Origin: Ochotona curzoniae
Taxonomy: Eukaryota > Chordata > Mammalia > Lagomorpha > Ochotonidae
Direction of reading: 5' to 3'
Assembly: GCF_017591425.1 (NCBI RefSeq)
Contig: NW_024465746.1
Span: 1,922,001 to 1,986,000 of the forward strand
Length of the DNA: 64,000 nucleotides
Part shown: positions 10,985-21,852 of the stretch, piece after piece
Layout: each line of letters opens with the position of its first letter
Position numbering within the stretch: position 1 is the first letter of the stretch
Made by a program: the position numbers and the translations under genes
Notes under the pieces: generated by a model
What the model was told of the DNA's origin: nothing
Database searches by the model: none
Seen by the model: the letters and a program-made list of their open reading frames with translations, nothing else

Positions 10985-13900
10985 CAACAGGTGTTGTTAG
11001 TAGAGTTCCCAATGTCAGCCAATCTCACGAGTTACATGGAACTTCAGTGTGGTTTTTATTTGCATTTCCCTGATAGCCAGAGAGCCTGCTCATTTCCTTC
11101 ACCCATTTCTTCACAGGGCTGTTTTCCAATTTCTGAAGCTCTTTGTAAATTCAGGATATTAGTCCTCTATCACTTGCATAGTGTGCAAAGACCTTCTCCC
11201 ATTGCGTCGGCTACTTCCTTGCTAAGCTGATCGTTTCCCTTGCTGTACAGAAGCTTCTTAATTTGATGTAGTCCCATCTATTTATTTTGGCTTTAACTGC
11301 CTGTGGTTTGGGTGACTGTTCTAAGTCTTTTCCAATGCTTCTTATGTTCTCCTCTAATATTTTGTTGGTTTCTGGGTGCAGATTGAGGTCCTTGATCCAT
11401 TTAGAGCTGAGTTTTGCATAAGGCGACAGGTGCGTGTCTTGCTTCTTAACCTCTGCAGGCTGCTATCCAATGTCCAACAGCGTTTGTTGAAGAGACCAGA
11501 CTTTTCCCCTGGGTTATTTTCAGCTCTCTTGTAGATTAGTTTGCTGTACGTGTGCGGGCTCCCTTCTGGGGCCCATGTTCTTTCCCACTGATGATTTTCT
11601 GTTTCTGAGCCAGTATCACGCTGTTTTGATGACCACTGCCCTGTAGTATGTCTTGAGGCATGGAGTTGTGATTACTCCAGCTTGATTTTATTCTTCAGGA
11701 TAGCTTTGGCTGTTTGTGGTCTCTTGTGTTTCCAGATGAACTTCTGTATCATCTTTTCTATTTCTCAGAAGAACGTCAGGATTGATTGGGATTGCGTTGA
11801 ATTTATAGATTGTGGTAATATGGACATTTTGATGATGCTGTTTTACCAATCCAAGAACATGGTAAACTTCTTCATATGTTAATGTGTTCTATGTCTTCTA
11901 AAAATTGTTTCGTAATTTTCATCATAGAGGTCTTTCATGTCTTTCGTTAGGTTTACTTCTCTATTATTTTCAAAGGGACTGTCTTTTCGATCTTTAAAAA
12001 ATATGCTGAGGCTTCTTTGGTGTATAATGTGATCAATCCTAGAGAGAGTTCCATGTAGTGATGAAAAAAAAATTGTATTCTGTGTCTGTAGGATGAAAGG
12101 TTCTATAGAGGCCCATTAAGTCCATTTCTCTATTATCTGAACAAGCTCTGTTGTTTCCTTGCTGACTTTCTGTCCATTGATGTTGGAAAGCTGTTAAGGT
12201 CTCTACTACCATTGTACTGGAGTCAATATATCTCCCTTTAAATCTATTCATATGTGATTCATGTAGCTGGGCGCTCTGGCATCGGGTGCACATACATGCA
12301 TTATTGTTATTTGCTTTTATTGGATGGCTCCTTCATCATTATGTAGTGTAGTTCATCTCTTTCAATACTTCTCAGGTTGAAGTCTATATTGTTTTTCCGT
12401 TAGCCTGGACTATCCTTTTCCATCCTTCCACTTTCAGTTTCCACATATCTTCTTGGTGAGATGTGTTTCTTGTAGGGAACGGATGAATGGTCCTGTTTTT
12501 TGATCCAGTTTGCTGATCTGTTTTTTGGTTCATGAGTTTAAGCCACATGCACTCATGGTTAATTTTGTCCTGTCTTTTTAGCACTGGCTTTCTTATTTTT
12601 TTAATTTAGGTTTCTTTTGTGGTTTTATTGAGATGTTCTTTTATCTTCTTTGGCTGTGTCAGATTTCATTCTTGTTTTGTTTTTGGTCTGTAGCACATTT
12701 GTAGGGCTGGTCTGGTAGAGGTGAAGTGTTCAGGTTTTCTTGGCTTTTGAGGTTTTCTATTTTATTTTCAAATATGAAAGCTAGCTTTGCTGAGTATGTT
12801 GCTCTGGGCTGCTAATTTTTTCTTTTAGGATCCGCAATATGTCACTCCATTCTCTTCTGGCCTGTATGGTTTCCTTTCACAAGTCAGCTGTGCGTCTTAT
12901 TGGTGTTCCTATCTAAGTTATCTGACATTTCTCACATGCGTATTTAAGGATTTTTTTTCTTTATGTTCAACAAAGGAGAGCTTAACTATGAGGTCCTGTG
13001 GATAAGATCGCTTCTGGCCATTCTACCTGGAGTTCGCTGCGCTTCCTTCATTTGAATTCCCCTTTCTTTCTCATTTATTATTTCATCGAACACATGTTTC
13101 AATCCAACTTCTCTTTCCACAGCTTCAGGAACTCCCACAACCCTTACGTTTGGCACTTTGATGGTGTCATTCAAATGGTTCTTAGCTTTACTCAGTTCCT
13201 CTCTCACATTTCTCACTGTTTGGTGATTTTTGCACTTTAGTATCTTCCAGCTCTGAAATTATTTCTTCTGCCTCACTCATTCTATTATTGAAACATTCCA
13301 TTGTATTTTTGTTCTGTTGTACGCATTTCTTATAATTCAGCTTGATTTTGTTTCAATGCTGCTATTTCCTGTGTAACAAAGTCCTTAAACTCGCTGAATG
13401 CCTACATCAGCTCCTTGGGATTTTTAAAGACCTTTATAATGCTTCTGAAAAATTTCTTCATTCTTGATGTCTTAATCAGTCAACGCTGAGCCTGCGACAG
13501 TCTTCTGCTTCTTCTTGGGGGAAGCATCAGTGACCTCATTCATTGTGTCTGTGCCACTTCTTTTGCCACTGGCCACTGCAGTTGTGATTAGCGGATTCTA
13601 CTCCTCAGATCACTTTTCTCTTTGAGTGGTGACATCCACAGGTCTGCAGATCAACTTTACTGATCTGTTCCATGCCTGGTTCTCCATGTCCGGCACCTGC
13701 ACCATTCCAGCGAGTATCAACCTCAACCTGGGCAGCCCATGCCACCACCCAGATGACTTCTATCCACCACTCATGATCCAGTATCACGGCCACACTGTTG
13801 TCTGCTCAGCCTTTCTCCTGTCCTCCTGCAGTTTCACCCAGGGCTGGGGAGACACTGTGCAGAAGACAGGGCTGTCAGCGGAGCCCTGTTCCCTGCTGGC

Positions 13901-14570
13901 ACTCTGCTCTAGACTTGCTCTGGGTAGCACATGGATTGCGTTTCTTTCCTCTTCTTGCTGGACCTGCTAGTAGCTAGGTTAGGGGGCAACCAGGACTTAT
14001 TTTGGATGGAAGCCGTATGATGCTAGGTCAGTATTAGTTTGCTAGTGAGAACAGCGAAATGTATTCGTGGAATGAGCTTGTGTAGAAGACTCTTGGAGAG
14101 CTGGAGCTGGGTCCTCCTGGGCTTAGCACTTGTGCAGCTCACTGTTATGAACCCATACCAGAAATGGCACCGGGTGTGCCTCCTGAGGCAACAACGGGGG
14201 GGGGCTGGGTTGCTCATAGCACTCTTCCTCTGTGTCCGTCTGTAAGGGGACTGCAGCTTTGTTTCAGCTTGTGACTGGATTACAAAAATTGGCAGGAACA
14301 GCAGATCTATGGCTCGATTTACCTCCCATGCCCCCAGGGTGTCCCCCTGTGTCATCTGTCTGTTGATGGAGCTCCAACTGCTATTGGGGTATCTGTCTGT
14401 TAGCACCTCTCCATTGTCACTGTGCCCTCCCTGAGTCCCCAGGACCCCAGGTGTCACCAGCCTTCCTATTCTTGTTCCTTAGGATTGTACCTTCTTCGCT
14501 TCTCTGCTAAGCATTTTCCGTCTGTTTGAACATGTCCCCACCCTATTCTGCCATCATGCAACTGTGTAAA
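10985..14570 (-). mobile_element. Lagomorph LINE-1, minus strand, with 5' UTR, ORF1 start and deleted ORF2
   Basis: Read on the minus strand, 14570-13544 is an L1-type 5' UTR and ORF1 begins at 13543 (ATGAATGAGGTCACTGATGC). An in-frame TAA follows soon after. An ORF1-like stretch at 13216-12986 holds VPNVRVVGVPE and KEAQRTPGR, as in the ORF1p RNA-binding region. The endonuclease part of ORF2 is recognisable at about 12600-12050. At about 12000 the match jumps to the 3' end of ORF2 (11990-10985), so the reverse-transcriptase centre is missing. The 3' UTR and poly(A) are also absent. It is a dead copy. The outer limits are approximate. Confidence 0.75.
12986..13216 (-). pseudogene. LINE-1 ORF1 remnant (RNA-binding region)
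   Basis: This is a 76-residue open stretch with RNVREELSKAKNHLNDTIKV, VVGVPEAVEREVGLKHVFDE and MKEAQRTPGRMARSDLI. The order VPE...EEI...EAQR is the signature of L1 ORF1p between the RRM and the C-terminal domain. Upstream stops and a broken start (13543) show the reading frame is defunct. Confidence 0.7.
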
Positions 14571-14579
14571 GGACAGCGC

Positions 14580-15058
14580 CCCGAAGGGCACTACTGATTC
14601 CCCCGTAGGGCTTGCCTACCATCTGTCTCTCTAGGATCCACCCCTAAAAATTAAACCCTCAGCTTAAATCCCTAATCAAAGAAATCAGTGACAGGTCTCT
14701 CTGTTGAGGAGATGACCAAAATCCTCTAAGGTCTTATAAATGAACTTGAACCACAGGCACCATGGGCTCCTCTCACAGTGACCAGTCACCAGAAACTGGC
14801 TGAGAACCCCTAAGGAAGAACAAACACCATGGTACTCACATCACGGAGGCACAGCTAACGGGCAGAGAGGCTCGTTAGCTTACCTGGTCACATCAGCCAG
14901 GTCAGGGGAGAAAAAGACCTGTATTTAAGCCAACCCATCATCTACCTTTTTGAGCTGACAGCATCCCATGGGGACTTAGCAACCGAGAGTACCTCTTGCA
15001 TGCCAGCAGGGCCAGCAGCGTGGGAAAGGGCTGGGGCTGTGGGGAGAAGACCTCGTAC
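14580..15058. other. Intron 4 part without recognised features
   Basis: It follows the L1 5' end and runs up to the exon 4 donor. I see ordinary intronic sequence, no SINE and no second exon signal. Confidence 0.4.
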
Positions 15059-15408
15059 CTGGACAGTCGGGCTGAGCACTATGGAGATGTTCTGGATGTT
15101 CATCTTGGTCTCCAGCTCCTTGGCAATGACATGGTCCATGTGCACGATGAGCCAGGAAATCAGAAGGTGGTTACATTCCGGCAGCTCTTGCAGCAGGCGC
15201 TGGAACTCCTGCACTTTCTCGTTCTCTGTGGCCCTCCCACAAGCCTCTTCAAATCGGGGCATTAACTCTTTGGTAAGCAGGTTCTCTGGAAGCTCTCGCA
15301 AATACTGCTTCAGCAGACTGGCTACTGTGTTGGGCTCATACTCTTCCAGGTTTGGAGACTCCTCCCGGTCATAGGCTGCTTTGAGCTCATCTACCTTTGA
15401 TTTGATTC
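15059..15408 (-). CDS. RALBP1: RALBP1 coding exon 4, residues 230-346 (RhoGAP core)
   Basis: The exon opens with GA ATC AAA (completing Gly-230) and ends ACT GTC CAG|GTACGA. It carries IKSKVDELKAAYDREESPNL and ASLLKQYLRELPENLLTKEL, where K263 is the equivalent of the human GAP lysine K268. LISWLIVHMDHVIAKELETK and NIQNISIVLSPTVQ follow. These are the core helices of the RhoGAP fold that hold CDC42/RAC1. The acceptor is weak: it reads CTTGCATGTTCCAAG with few pyrimidines near the AG. The frame and homology leave little doubt about the boundary. Confidence 0.97.
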
Positions 15409-16800
15409 CTTGGAACATGCAAGTGATTCACAGGAGAGAGAAGGCCAAGAAAAACAAATCACATACACAGCTTCTCTCCCACTACGTCCACCCCAGCCGG
15501 AAGGACACGAGCAGCTGCCTGGCCGTAACAAACCCCTTGCTGCAAATTCCCATCTGCACGAGGCTAGACAATTCCTCTGCAAACACAACACTGCAGAGGA
15601 CTACACTTCCAGAGTGAATTTAACCAAAAGCTACACGACATTTTAAAACCCCCCACAATATCAGCAGTAATTATGGATATCTTTTAAGCAAAGGATTCTG
15701 GAAGGAGAAAAAAGTCTTGCTCTATTGGAAAGACAACTGCTTCTTTTGAGTGGACACACAGCGAACAGCATACGAATGTTCTAAGAATGTTCTCAAAACT
15801 CGTGAGTACATTTTAGAAGTAAAATTTGTAAAAATGCAAGAGCTGCCTGAGTTAGCTGTCTACACAAATTCTAAGAGTTAGCCGATAATTTCCACCTAAT
15901 TTCTACTTTACATTTAGAATTCTTTAAGTGCTTTCTTAACCCGAACAGAGATGCAAGAAAAAAGTTTAACGTTTGTATTTCAAAAAAATTAAACAAGGTT
16001 CTGGTTTCTAAAGTCAAACTGTTTTTTGCTTTTCTTACCGGACAGAAAGAACCTCATACAGAAAATGAATGTTTTTCAAGCATTATGTAAGACTACAGTC
16101 TTTAGTTGCAGTTGCAGTAACTGAATAATTTAGTGGCAGTAACGGCTCGGATGAGCACGAAGCAGCTTCTTATTTTTGATCCTTTAGAGTGATCATCTGG
16201 AACTAGCCCCAAAGTAATGCTGCCATTTCTAATACAGAACATCACTTAATCTGAACACCATTTTTATAGTTATACTTGCATTTTTGCATTTATCCTACAT
16301 GAAAATCTTTTAATGATATTACATTAATATGTAACTTGTGCAAAATGACAAACATAAAAGCAGCAGCAATACTATGTTATGTTATAATGTTATAATGTTG
16401 CATAAACTTTGAGGCAAAGTTAGAAGAGTCCCATTTTCTCACATTGAGGGCAATATGGGTAAAACGTGCTGAGCAGAAGCGGTCTCCCACAGGATCACGG
16501 AGAAGCTCACCATCGTGCGTTCCGTTCCCCACACCTTGCCGAGTCCTCTCCCCCATGCAGGGAGCTGATGGACACTTACCCTGACCCCAACTCCACCTAC
16601 CCCAGCAAACAGCACAAGTGGACAGTAAGAGTATGAAATTTGGCTTCTTGTTACTCTGAAATTATCAAAATGTGTTTTGTTTTGCAAACTGCATGCTTCA
16701 AATAAAGCATTACTGGGAGAGAAAGTTTAAAGACTCACTTGAATATTAAAGATATAATAAGGTCCACAAGGAAAATGATATACAATGTCTCGTATTAGTT
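15409..16800. other. Intron 3 part, AT-rich, without recognised features
   Basis: About 1.4 kb of AT-rich sequence without SINE matches or a reading frame of note. A short tandem (TTATGTTATAATGTTATAATG) occurs near 16372-16398. Nothing else is supportable. Confidence 0.4.
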
Positions 16801-16802
16801 TT

Positions 16803-17042
16803 AAATGCATTGGGCAAGCTTTGGAGGTGGCAATCCCTCCTAGATGACCTGGGTTTGAATCCCCCAGGAGGCAGTGGTGGTGATTCAATAGCTTGGTCCC
16901 TGTTCCCAGCATGGGAAAGCCCCGGCTGAGTGACGGGCCTGCCCATGTGCTACCCAACCCTGGCTGTGTGCCACCACACTGAGGACCTCTCTCCCTCTCT
17001 TGCTGTCTCTCTGCCTTTCAAATAAAATGAAAATAAAATTGA
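16803..17042 (+). repeat. tRNA-derived SINE of a different, older subfamily, intron 3
   Basis: It reads GGGCAAGCTTTGGAGGTGG and GATGACCTGGGTTTGAATCCC (a B-box-like GGTTTGAATCC). It ends in a CT-rich stretch with CTTTCAAATAAAATGAAAATAA. It lacks the CCCATATGGG core, so it is only distantly related to the common copies. Confidence 0.55.
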
Positions 17043-17467
17043 AGGTGATTTATAAACAGATGAGACCAAAATGCTCTAGCAAATAAGCACTGTTATTGTT
17101 AGCATTCCAAAAGAAAGTTCCGAGCCTTAGCTGTGGAACTGCGTGTGCTGCAAGTTAGAGAAGAAATAGGAAGCCCAGGGCGGCAGAGCTCGGGCCTCGG
17201 GCCCCCGGGAGGCTGACGGGAACAGTTCAGCTTCAGTGTTTTTAGACCACAGAGCAGGAATTTGTGGCTCTGAATCTTTCTAAGAGTACACATATCAAAA
17301 ACAGGTCAAAAAATAGAATGTCCGTCTGTTGAGAATCATAAAAAGGAAAGCAGTGGAGGTGACTGCTCAGTCTTTAGAAATCAATACATCATAAATTATT
17401 ATTAAACATCAAAATTTTAAATTCATTTAAATAAGTTAATTTCATGCAATATCAGAGAGTTTCAAAT

Positions 17468-17735
17468 TCAGGGACAGGCATTCGGCCTAACAGTTAAGAT
17501 GTCACTGAGGACTCTGGTAGGCCGTGCTGGAGTCCCTGGGTTCAGTTCCCAGCTCTGCTCCTGGCTCCAGCTTCCTGACAGCTCAAACTCCTGCAGGCAG
17601 TGGTGGCTGCTCAAACAGGCCCCACCAAGCACGGGCAGAGCTGGATCGAATCTTTGGATTCTGGTTCTGACCATGCCTTGCCCTGACTATCGCAGGTAGT
17701 GAGTCAGCAGATACGAGCTCTTCGTCTCTCAAACA
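17468..17735 (+). repeat. tRNA-derived SINE, older subfamily, intron 3
   Basis: The head GGGACAGGCATTCGGCCTAACAGTTAAG and the B-box-like GGTTCAGTTCC are clear. The body ends with AGTGAGTCAGCAGATACGAG and a CT-rich segment. The A-rich tail is lost or merges with the next insertion's target site at 17753. Confidence 0.6.
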
Positions 17736-17767
17736 ACTTTTGACAACTTGCTAAAAATACAATTCAA

Positions 17768-18090
17768 GGGCCCAGCAGTGTGGCCTAGCGGCTAAAGTCC
17801 TCGCCTTGAATGCACCGGGATCCCATATGAGCACCGATTCTAATCCCAGCAGCTCCACTTCCCATCCAGCTCCCTGCTTGTGGCCTGGGAAAGCAGTCGA
17901 GGTGGGGCCAAAGCCTTGGGACCCTGTACCCATGTGGGAGACCCAGAAGAGGCTCCTGGATCCTGGCTTCGGATCGGCATAGCATCGCCTGTTGTGCTCA
18001 CTTGGGGAGTGAATCATCGGATGGAAGATCTTCCTCTGTCTCTCCTCTCTGTATATCTGACTTTCCAATAAATAAATAAATATTAAGAAA
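17768..18090 (+). repeat. CSINE copy, full length with target-site duplication, intron 3
   Basis: The head GGGCCCAGCAGTGTGGCCTAG and the tail CCAATAAATAAATAAATATTAAG bound it. The 15-base direct repeat AAAAATACAATTCAA flanks it at 17753-17767 and 18091-18105 without mismatch. That is the hallmark of L1-type target-primed insertion and shows a fairly recent event. Confidence 0.93.
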
Positions 18091-18463
18091 AAAAATACAA
18101 TTCAATGTCTACTTTATTCTATACAAAATATCTTTTAATCAAAATAGCCTATCAAGTTATCGACTGGATTGTGTAAAGGTTTGCCTAGTTAGCAAAAATG
18201 CCTGTCTTTTCTAACAAAACTCAAGCCACACAAATCTACCTTTTATGTACACTCGAAAGGTGTGCTGACTTCACAACTCATGAAAATCTATGTGACCAAC
18301 AACTGACTTTATACATGCCCAAACAGAAGCTGATACTCAAGAGACCAAATGATGGGACTACGAAGACCAGGGACATAAATGCTGCTATGGGTGAGAATTT
18401 GCCTCTAATACCAGGGCAGAAGCTGTCCTGCTTTCTAAGGAATAAGCTTTTCAAACACACGTG

Positions 18464-18865
18464 GAGGCCAGTGTTGTGGTGTAAGTTATGCCACCAGTTA
18501 TGACACTGGCATCCCGAGTGGGCAGTGATTACAATCCCAGCTGCTTGGGCCCGGCAGTGTGGCCTAGCAGCTAAAGTCCTCACCTCGAACACGCCGGGAA
18601 CCCATATGGGCACCGGTTCTAATCCCAGCAGCTCCACTTCCCATCCAGTTCCCTGCTTGTGGCCTGGGAAAGCAGTCGAGTCCCAGCTGCTCCACGTGCA
18701 GTTCAACTCCTTGCTAATGCGCCTGGCACGCACTGGGAGATGGGCCCAGTGCGTGATCCCTGCAGCCACACGGGAGCCACAAGCGAGCTGCTGGCTGAGG
18801 CCCCGCTGCTTTAGATGAAACAGTTAGCTTTCTAACTCTACCTATCAAATAAAAATACTTTTCAA
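18464..18865 (+). repeat. Older CSINE-type copy split by a 135-bp insertion, intron 3
   Basis: The left part at 18464-18545 (GGCCAGTGTTGTGGTG to ATCCCAGCTGCT) continues at 18681 (TCCCAGCTGCTCCACGTGC) and ends with TATCAAATAAAAATACTTTTC. The interruption is the truncated SINE at 18546-18680. Confidence 0.75.
18546..18680 (+). repeat. 3'-truncated CSINE insertion with 11-bp target-site duplication
   Basis: It carries the first 135 bases of the common subfamily (GGGCCCGGCAGTGTGGCC to GGGAAAGCAGTCGAG) and then stops with no A-rich tail. TCCCAGCTGCT lies on both sides, at 18535-18545 and 18681-18691. Normal SINE insertions keep the 3' tail, so the form is unusual. Confidence 0.8.
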
Positions 18866-18869
18866 AAAG

Positions 18870-19402
18870 TGTACATCATGCTGAATTACAGACACCCAAC
18901 AGGAAACACATTCTCGCCAAGCATGAAATTTAAGCTTCCATGCACGGGACATGATCACTAGCACGTGGCTACCACATGCTCCTGTCCTGGGGCCTGCACA
19001 TTCAAAAAATAACCTCTCGTGCCTCTCAAGGGGGTTCAGGGCAGGATCTTACTGCTATTCATTGCTACCAAACTTCCCTCCTTCCTTGCGGTCGGCCCTC
19101 TGGGCACCAACAAGCCTCTGCTGGACCAGGCAGAGGTGAGAAAAACGCACAGCCCCCACTCTCCCTGCCATCCATAGACAACTTGGGTCGGTCCTCCTGC
19201 TGGGCGGAAGTACTGCAGGAAGCCAGACGGCCAGAACAGCACAAAAACGGACAGACGGCAGTCGTTCCGGGCTGCTGCAAGGATCCAGAAAGTAAGAGGT
19301 GACCCAAGCTACAATTCTGCCCCGATAGGGCATTTTCCCTGCCTCTAGAAAGGGAAGGAAGCTACGGTGTCAGCGCTGCCGCGTGGTGCGCACAGCCAGT
19401 AC
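18870..19402. other. Intron 3 next to exon 3, no recognised features
   Basis: This is ordinary intronic sequence without SINE matches. Short open frames at 18951-19333 on both strands overlap one another and have no recognisable product. Confidence 0.4.
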
Positions 19403-19846
19403 CTGAAACTCTGTAGATGCCCTCGCACTTCATGCCGTACTTCTCCACGTGATCCACGCACTCCCGGAACACGGCCGGCAGCCGCACACCGTCATACATC
19501 ATGGTCCGCTCCACGGCGTCCGCCAAGGGGATCCCAAAAACGGGCTTGAGGCTGGGAACGTCCACCTGAGGCACCTCTGGCTCCTGAGTCGGCTTCTTCT
19601 TTTTCTTCTTCTCCTTCCACTGTTTAACAACATCAGCAGCTGTCAAGTCTTTGGACTTTTTCTCCTTATGTTTCTCTTCTTTGTGCTTTTCTTCTTTGGG
19701 TTTCTCTTTGATTTTAAAATCCTTCTCCTTCTTTTTAGAAAAGCTGGGCTTCTTGAAAACATGGATCCCCTTGGACCTCTTCATTTTAGAAGGGCTTTCA
19801 GCCTCATCCCCGGAGCTGTCTTCCTGAAAGGCGGCATAGCCTTCCG
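19403..19846 (-). CDS. RALBP1: RALBP1 coding exon 3, residues 82-230 (lysine-rich region, start of RhoGAP)
   Basis: The acceptor TTTCTTTGCCAG precedes CG GAA GGC, and the donor is GTT TCA G|GTACTG. It encodes EGYAAFQEDSSGDEAESPSK, then a basic run rich in KEEKHK units, then LTAADVVKQWKEKKKKKKPT. The RhoGAP fold starts near VPSLKPVFGIPLADAV. The exon ends in CEGIYRVS, where R227 is the catalytic arginine finger (human R232 from memory). There are two and a half EEKHK units here against one more in human, a repeat-slippage length change. Confidence 0.98.
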
Positions 19847-21563
19847 CTGGCAAAGAAACAGGGAGAGTATAAATCACATGTTTGTTTTATGTCAGGGTGT
19901 TCCTCTGCTTTCAAAAATCAGAACCATCATTGATGCCACCAGGCTCTAGCTACACAGCCTTGCACTTTCTGGCGGCCCTCCCCGCAACACAACAGGGTTT
20001 CTTCTCAACTGGAAAAAGTGGCTGCAGTGACAACGCCTGACCACAAGAGGGCAACAGACCAACGGCAGCTATCCTTGCTGGTGACCATGTGAAATTAGCA
20101 ATAAACAGAAAAACAGAAATACAAGTGAAACGCTTTGCCCAGAGGACTGATGGAAATGCTACACTTACAAAACAGAGCATTCCTTCCTCATGTGGGACTC
20201 CTCCACTCACACACTAACTGCTGTCCTTGGCCAGGCTGTCACCTGAGGCAGGCCCAAAGCATGACGAAGGACACTACTGTCCAGGTGCTCCAGTGAGTCC
20301 TTGACCGCACTTTACTCTCCTGGCAAGTTCTTCCGGGGGACTGAAGCAGGGACTGCAGCCACCACTGAGTCAAGGGCTGGCCCAGGATTGTCGGTCATTT
20401 CTGACCCAACCCCAAGTCAGAAGCTTTGGTCCTCACACCAAAGGCCCAACTGTTTTCACACTGCAGCAGCCTTATCAAGAGTGGGTTTTTTGGTTTTTTT
20501 TTAATACCTAACTTTTTCTTCTTAGCTATCTTCTAGGTTAGTTGATAGTAAAGACTAGCGGTATTTCATAAGTCATCTTAACCAAATGCCATGAACTCCA
20601 CCCACACCAACCACAATGGCAAGAACCCGGAGGCAGCATGTCCTCCTGGAACTGGAATTCCCAGCCAGTACTCACGGCGTGAGAGGCAGCAGTGCCACTG
20701 CCAGGCGCACACGGGGGACACAAATGGCAGCAGCTACACAAACTCTACTCATCGTGATCAAGACCGAAAACGAACCAAACTAACCAACAGCACAGAGTGG
20801 ACAGCCTGCTGCGCTAATGTGCTGAGACACCATCCAGCAGGACATGCATACATGTCTATGTGTGTATGTGTATCTGCTGCCACGTGGAACAGCCTGAACG
20901 CATCTAACAACTACAGTTATGTAAGATCAAAATCAGGCATTGTAAGCATCTATGATGACTGGAGTTCTGGGAGAGGCCGGGGGTTTCCTTTCCAGAAAAC
21001 AGGGAAAGGGAATCCCCAGGGTGCTGGGAACTTTCCAGGTCTCTGAAGTGCTAACACAGGTGTGTTCACTCAGCAGGCCGTGTAGAGCAGGTGCACCGAT
21101 GTGTCACGCTTCAAAAATCAACTAAACGACCGTGAAATCCAGAGCAAGGGATGACATCCCTCGCTGAGGCTGCATCCCCGTGTCTGCTCCTGCGGCACTG
21201 AGTGCCTCCTCCCGCCTGCCGAGCACAGCGCATGCACTGCAGGCCAGGCACGACAGCCTTTTGCTGTCCCCACAGAGCCCACCCACGCAAGTGAGACGTT
21301 ATCAGGGCAAAACTCCAGCTCCTACTTTTCATACGTGATTTCTGATGAGCACTTTAAAGAAACATCCAGTGGAAAACTTTCCCCATTTCTGGAAATTCAT
21401 CCCTTTATTGATGAGATCCAGACCCTAAAACACAACTCCAGTATACAGACACCGGAACCCTGACATCCAATGGGAGTCTCTGCTTGGACACGGCCATTTC
21501 CAGCAGGCAGCCAGTGCACACGCTCAGCGAGGAAGTTCATGCACAGAGGGAACCAGCACTTAC
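19847..21563. other. Intron 2, repeat-free
   Basis: This is a 1.7-kb intron between exons 2 and 3. I see no SINE or LINE match, unlike most other introns here. A short run of T (20480-20500) and ordinary sequence fill it. Open frames at 20591-21046 have no recognised product. Confidence 0.45.
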
Positions 21564-21852
21564 TCCTTTTTTCCTTCTTCTTAAACTTTCCTTTTTTCTT
21601 GCCATGGTCTTTCTCATCATCAGACACGACGTCGGGAGGCTCGTGGAGGATGTCATGGGGCGGGGAGGGCTCGCTCGTGCGGTACAGTCCTGGGAACTTG
21701 GTGGGGCTGATCTCCTCCGAGCTGGGGGTGCGGGTCAGTCCGCTGCCATGCTCTGCCCTGCGGTGTTCACCGGGGCTGCTGGTGGGAGGCAGGAAGCACT
21801 CGGTCATGCTGATGGAAGGGGAGGGGTCTTCTCTGTCACCTGTCCATTACAC
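21564..21852 (-). CDS. RALBP1: RALBP1 exon 2 with start codon, residues 1-81
   Basis: The acceptor TTTTCTGTGCAG at 21855-21853 opens the exon with 45 bases of 5' UTR, and ATG lies at 21807-21805. The donor is AAA AGG A|GTAAGT. It encodes MTECFLPPTSSPGEHRRAEH to GKKKGKFKKKEKR. The start is fixed by homology and because it is the first ATG that opens the long frame. A shorter ATG in the UTR (TGTAATGGACAGG) opens a different frame that reaches TGA almost at once. The region is serine/proline-rich with likely phosphosites (TPSSEE, SPTKF), and GKKKGK (69-74) is one of the proposed nucleotide-binding motifs. Confidence 0.97.
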
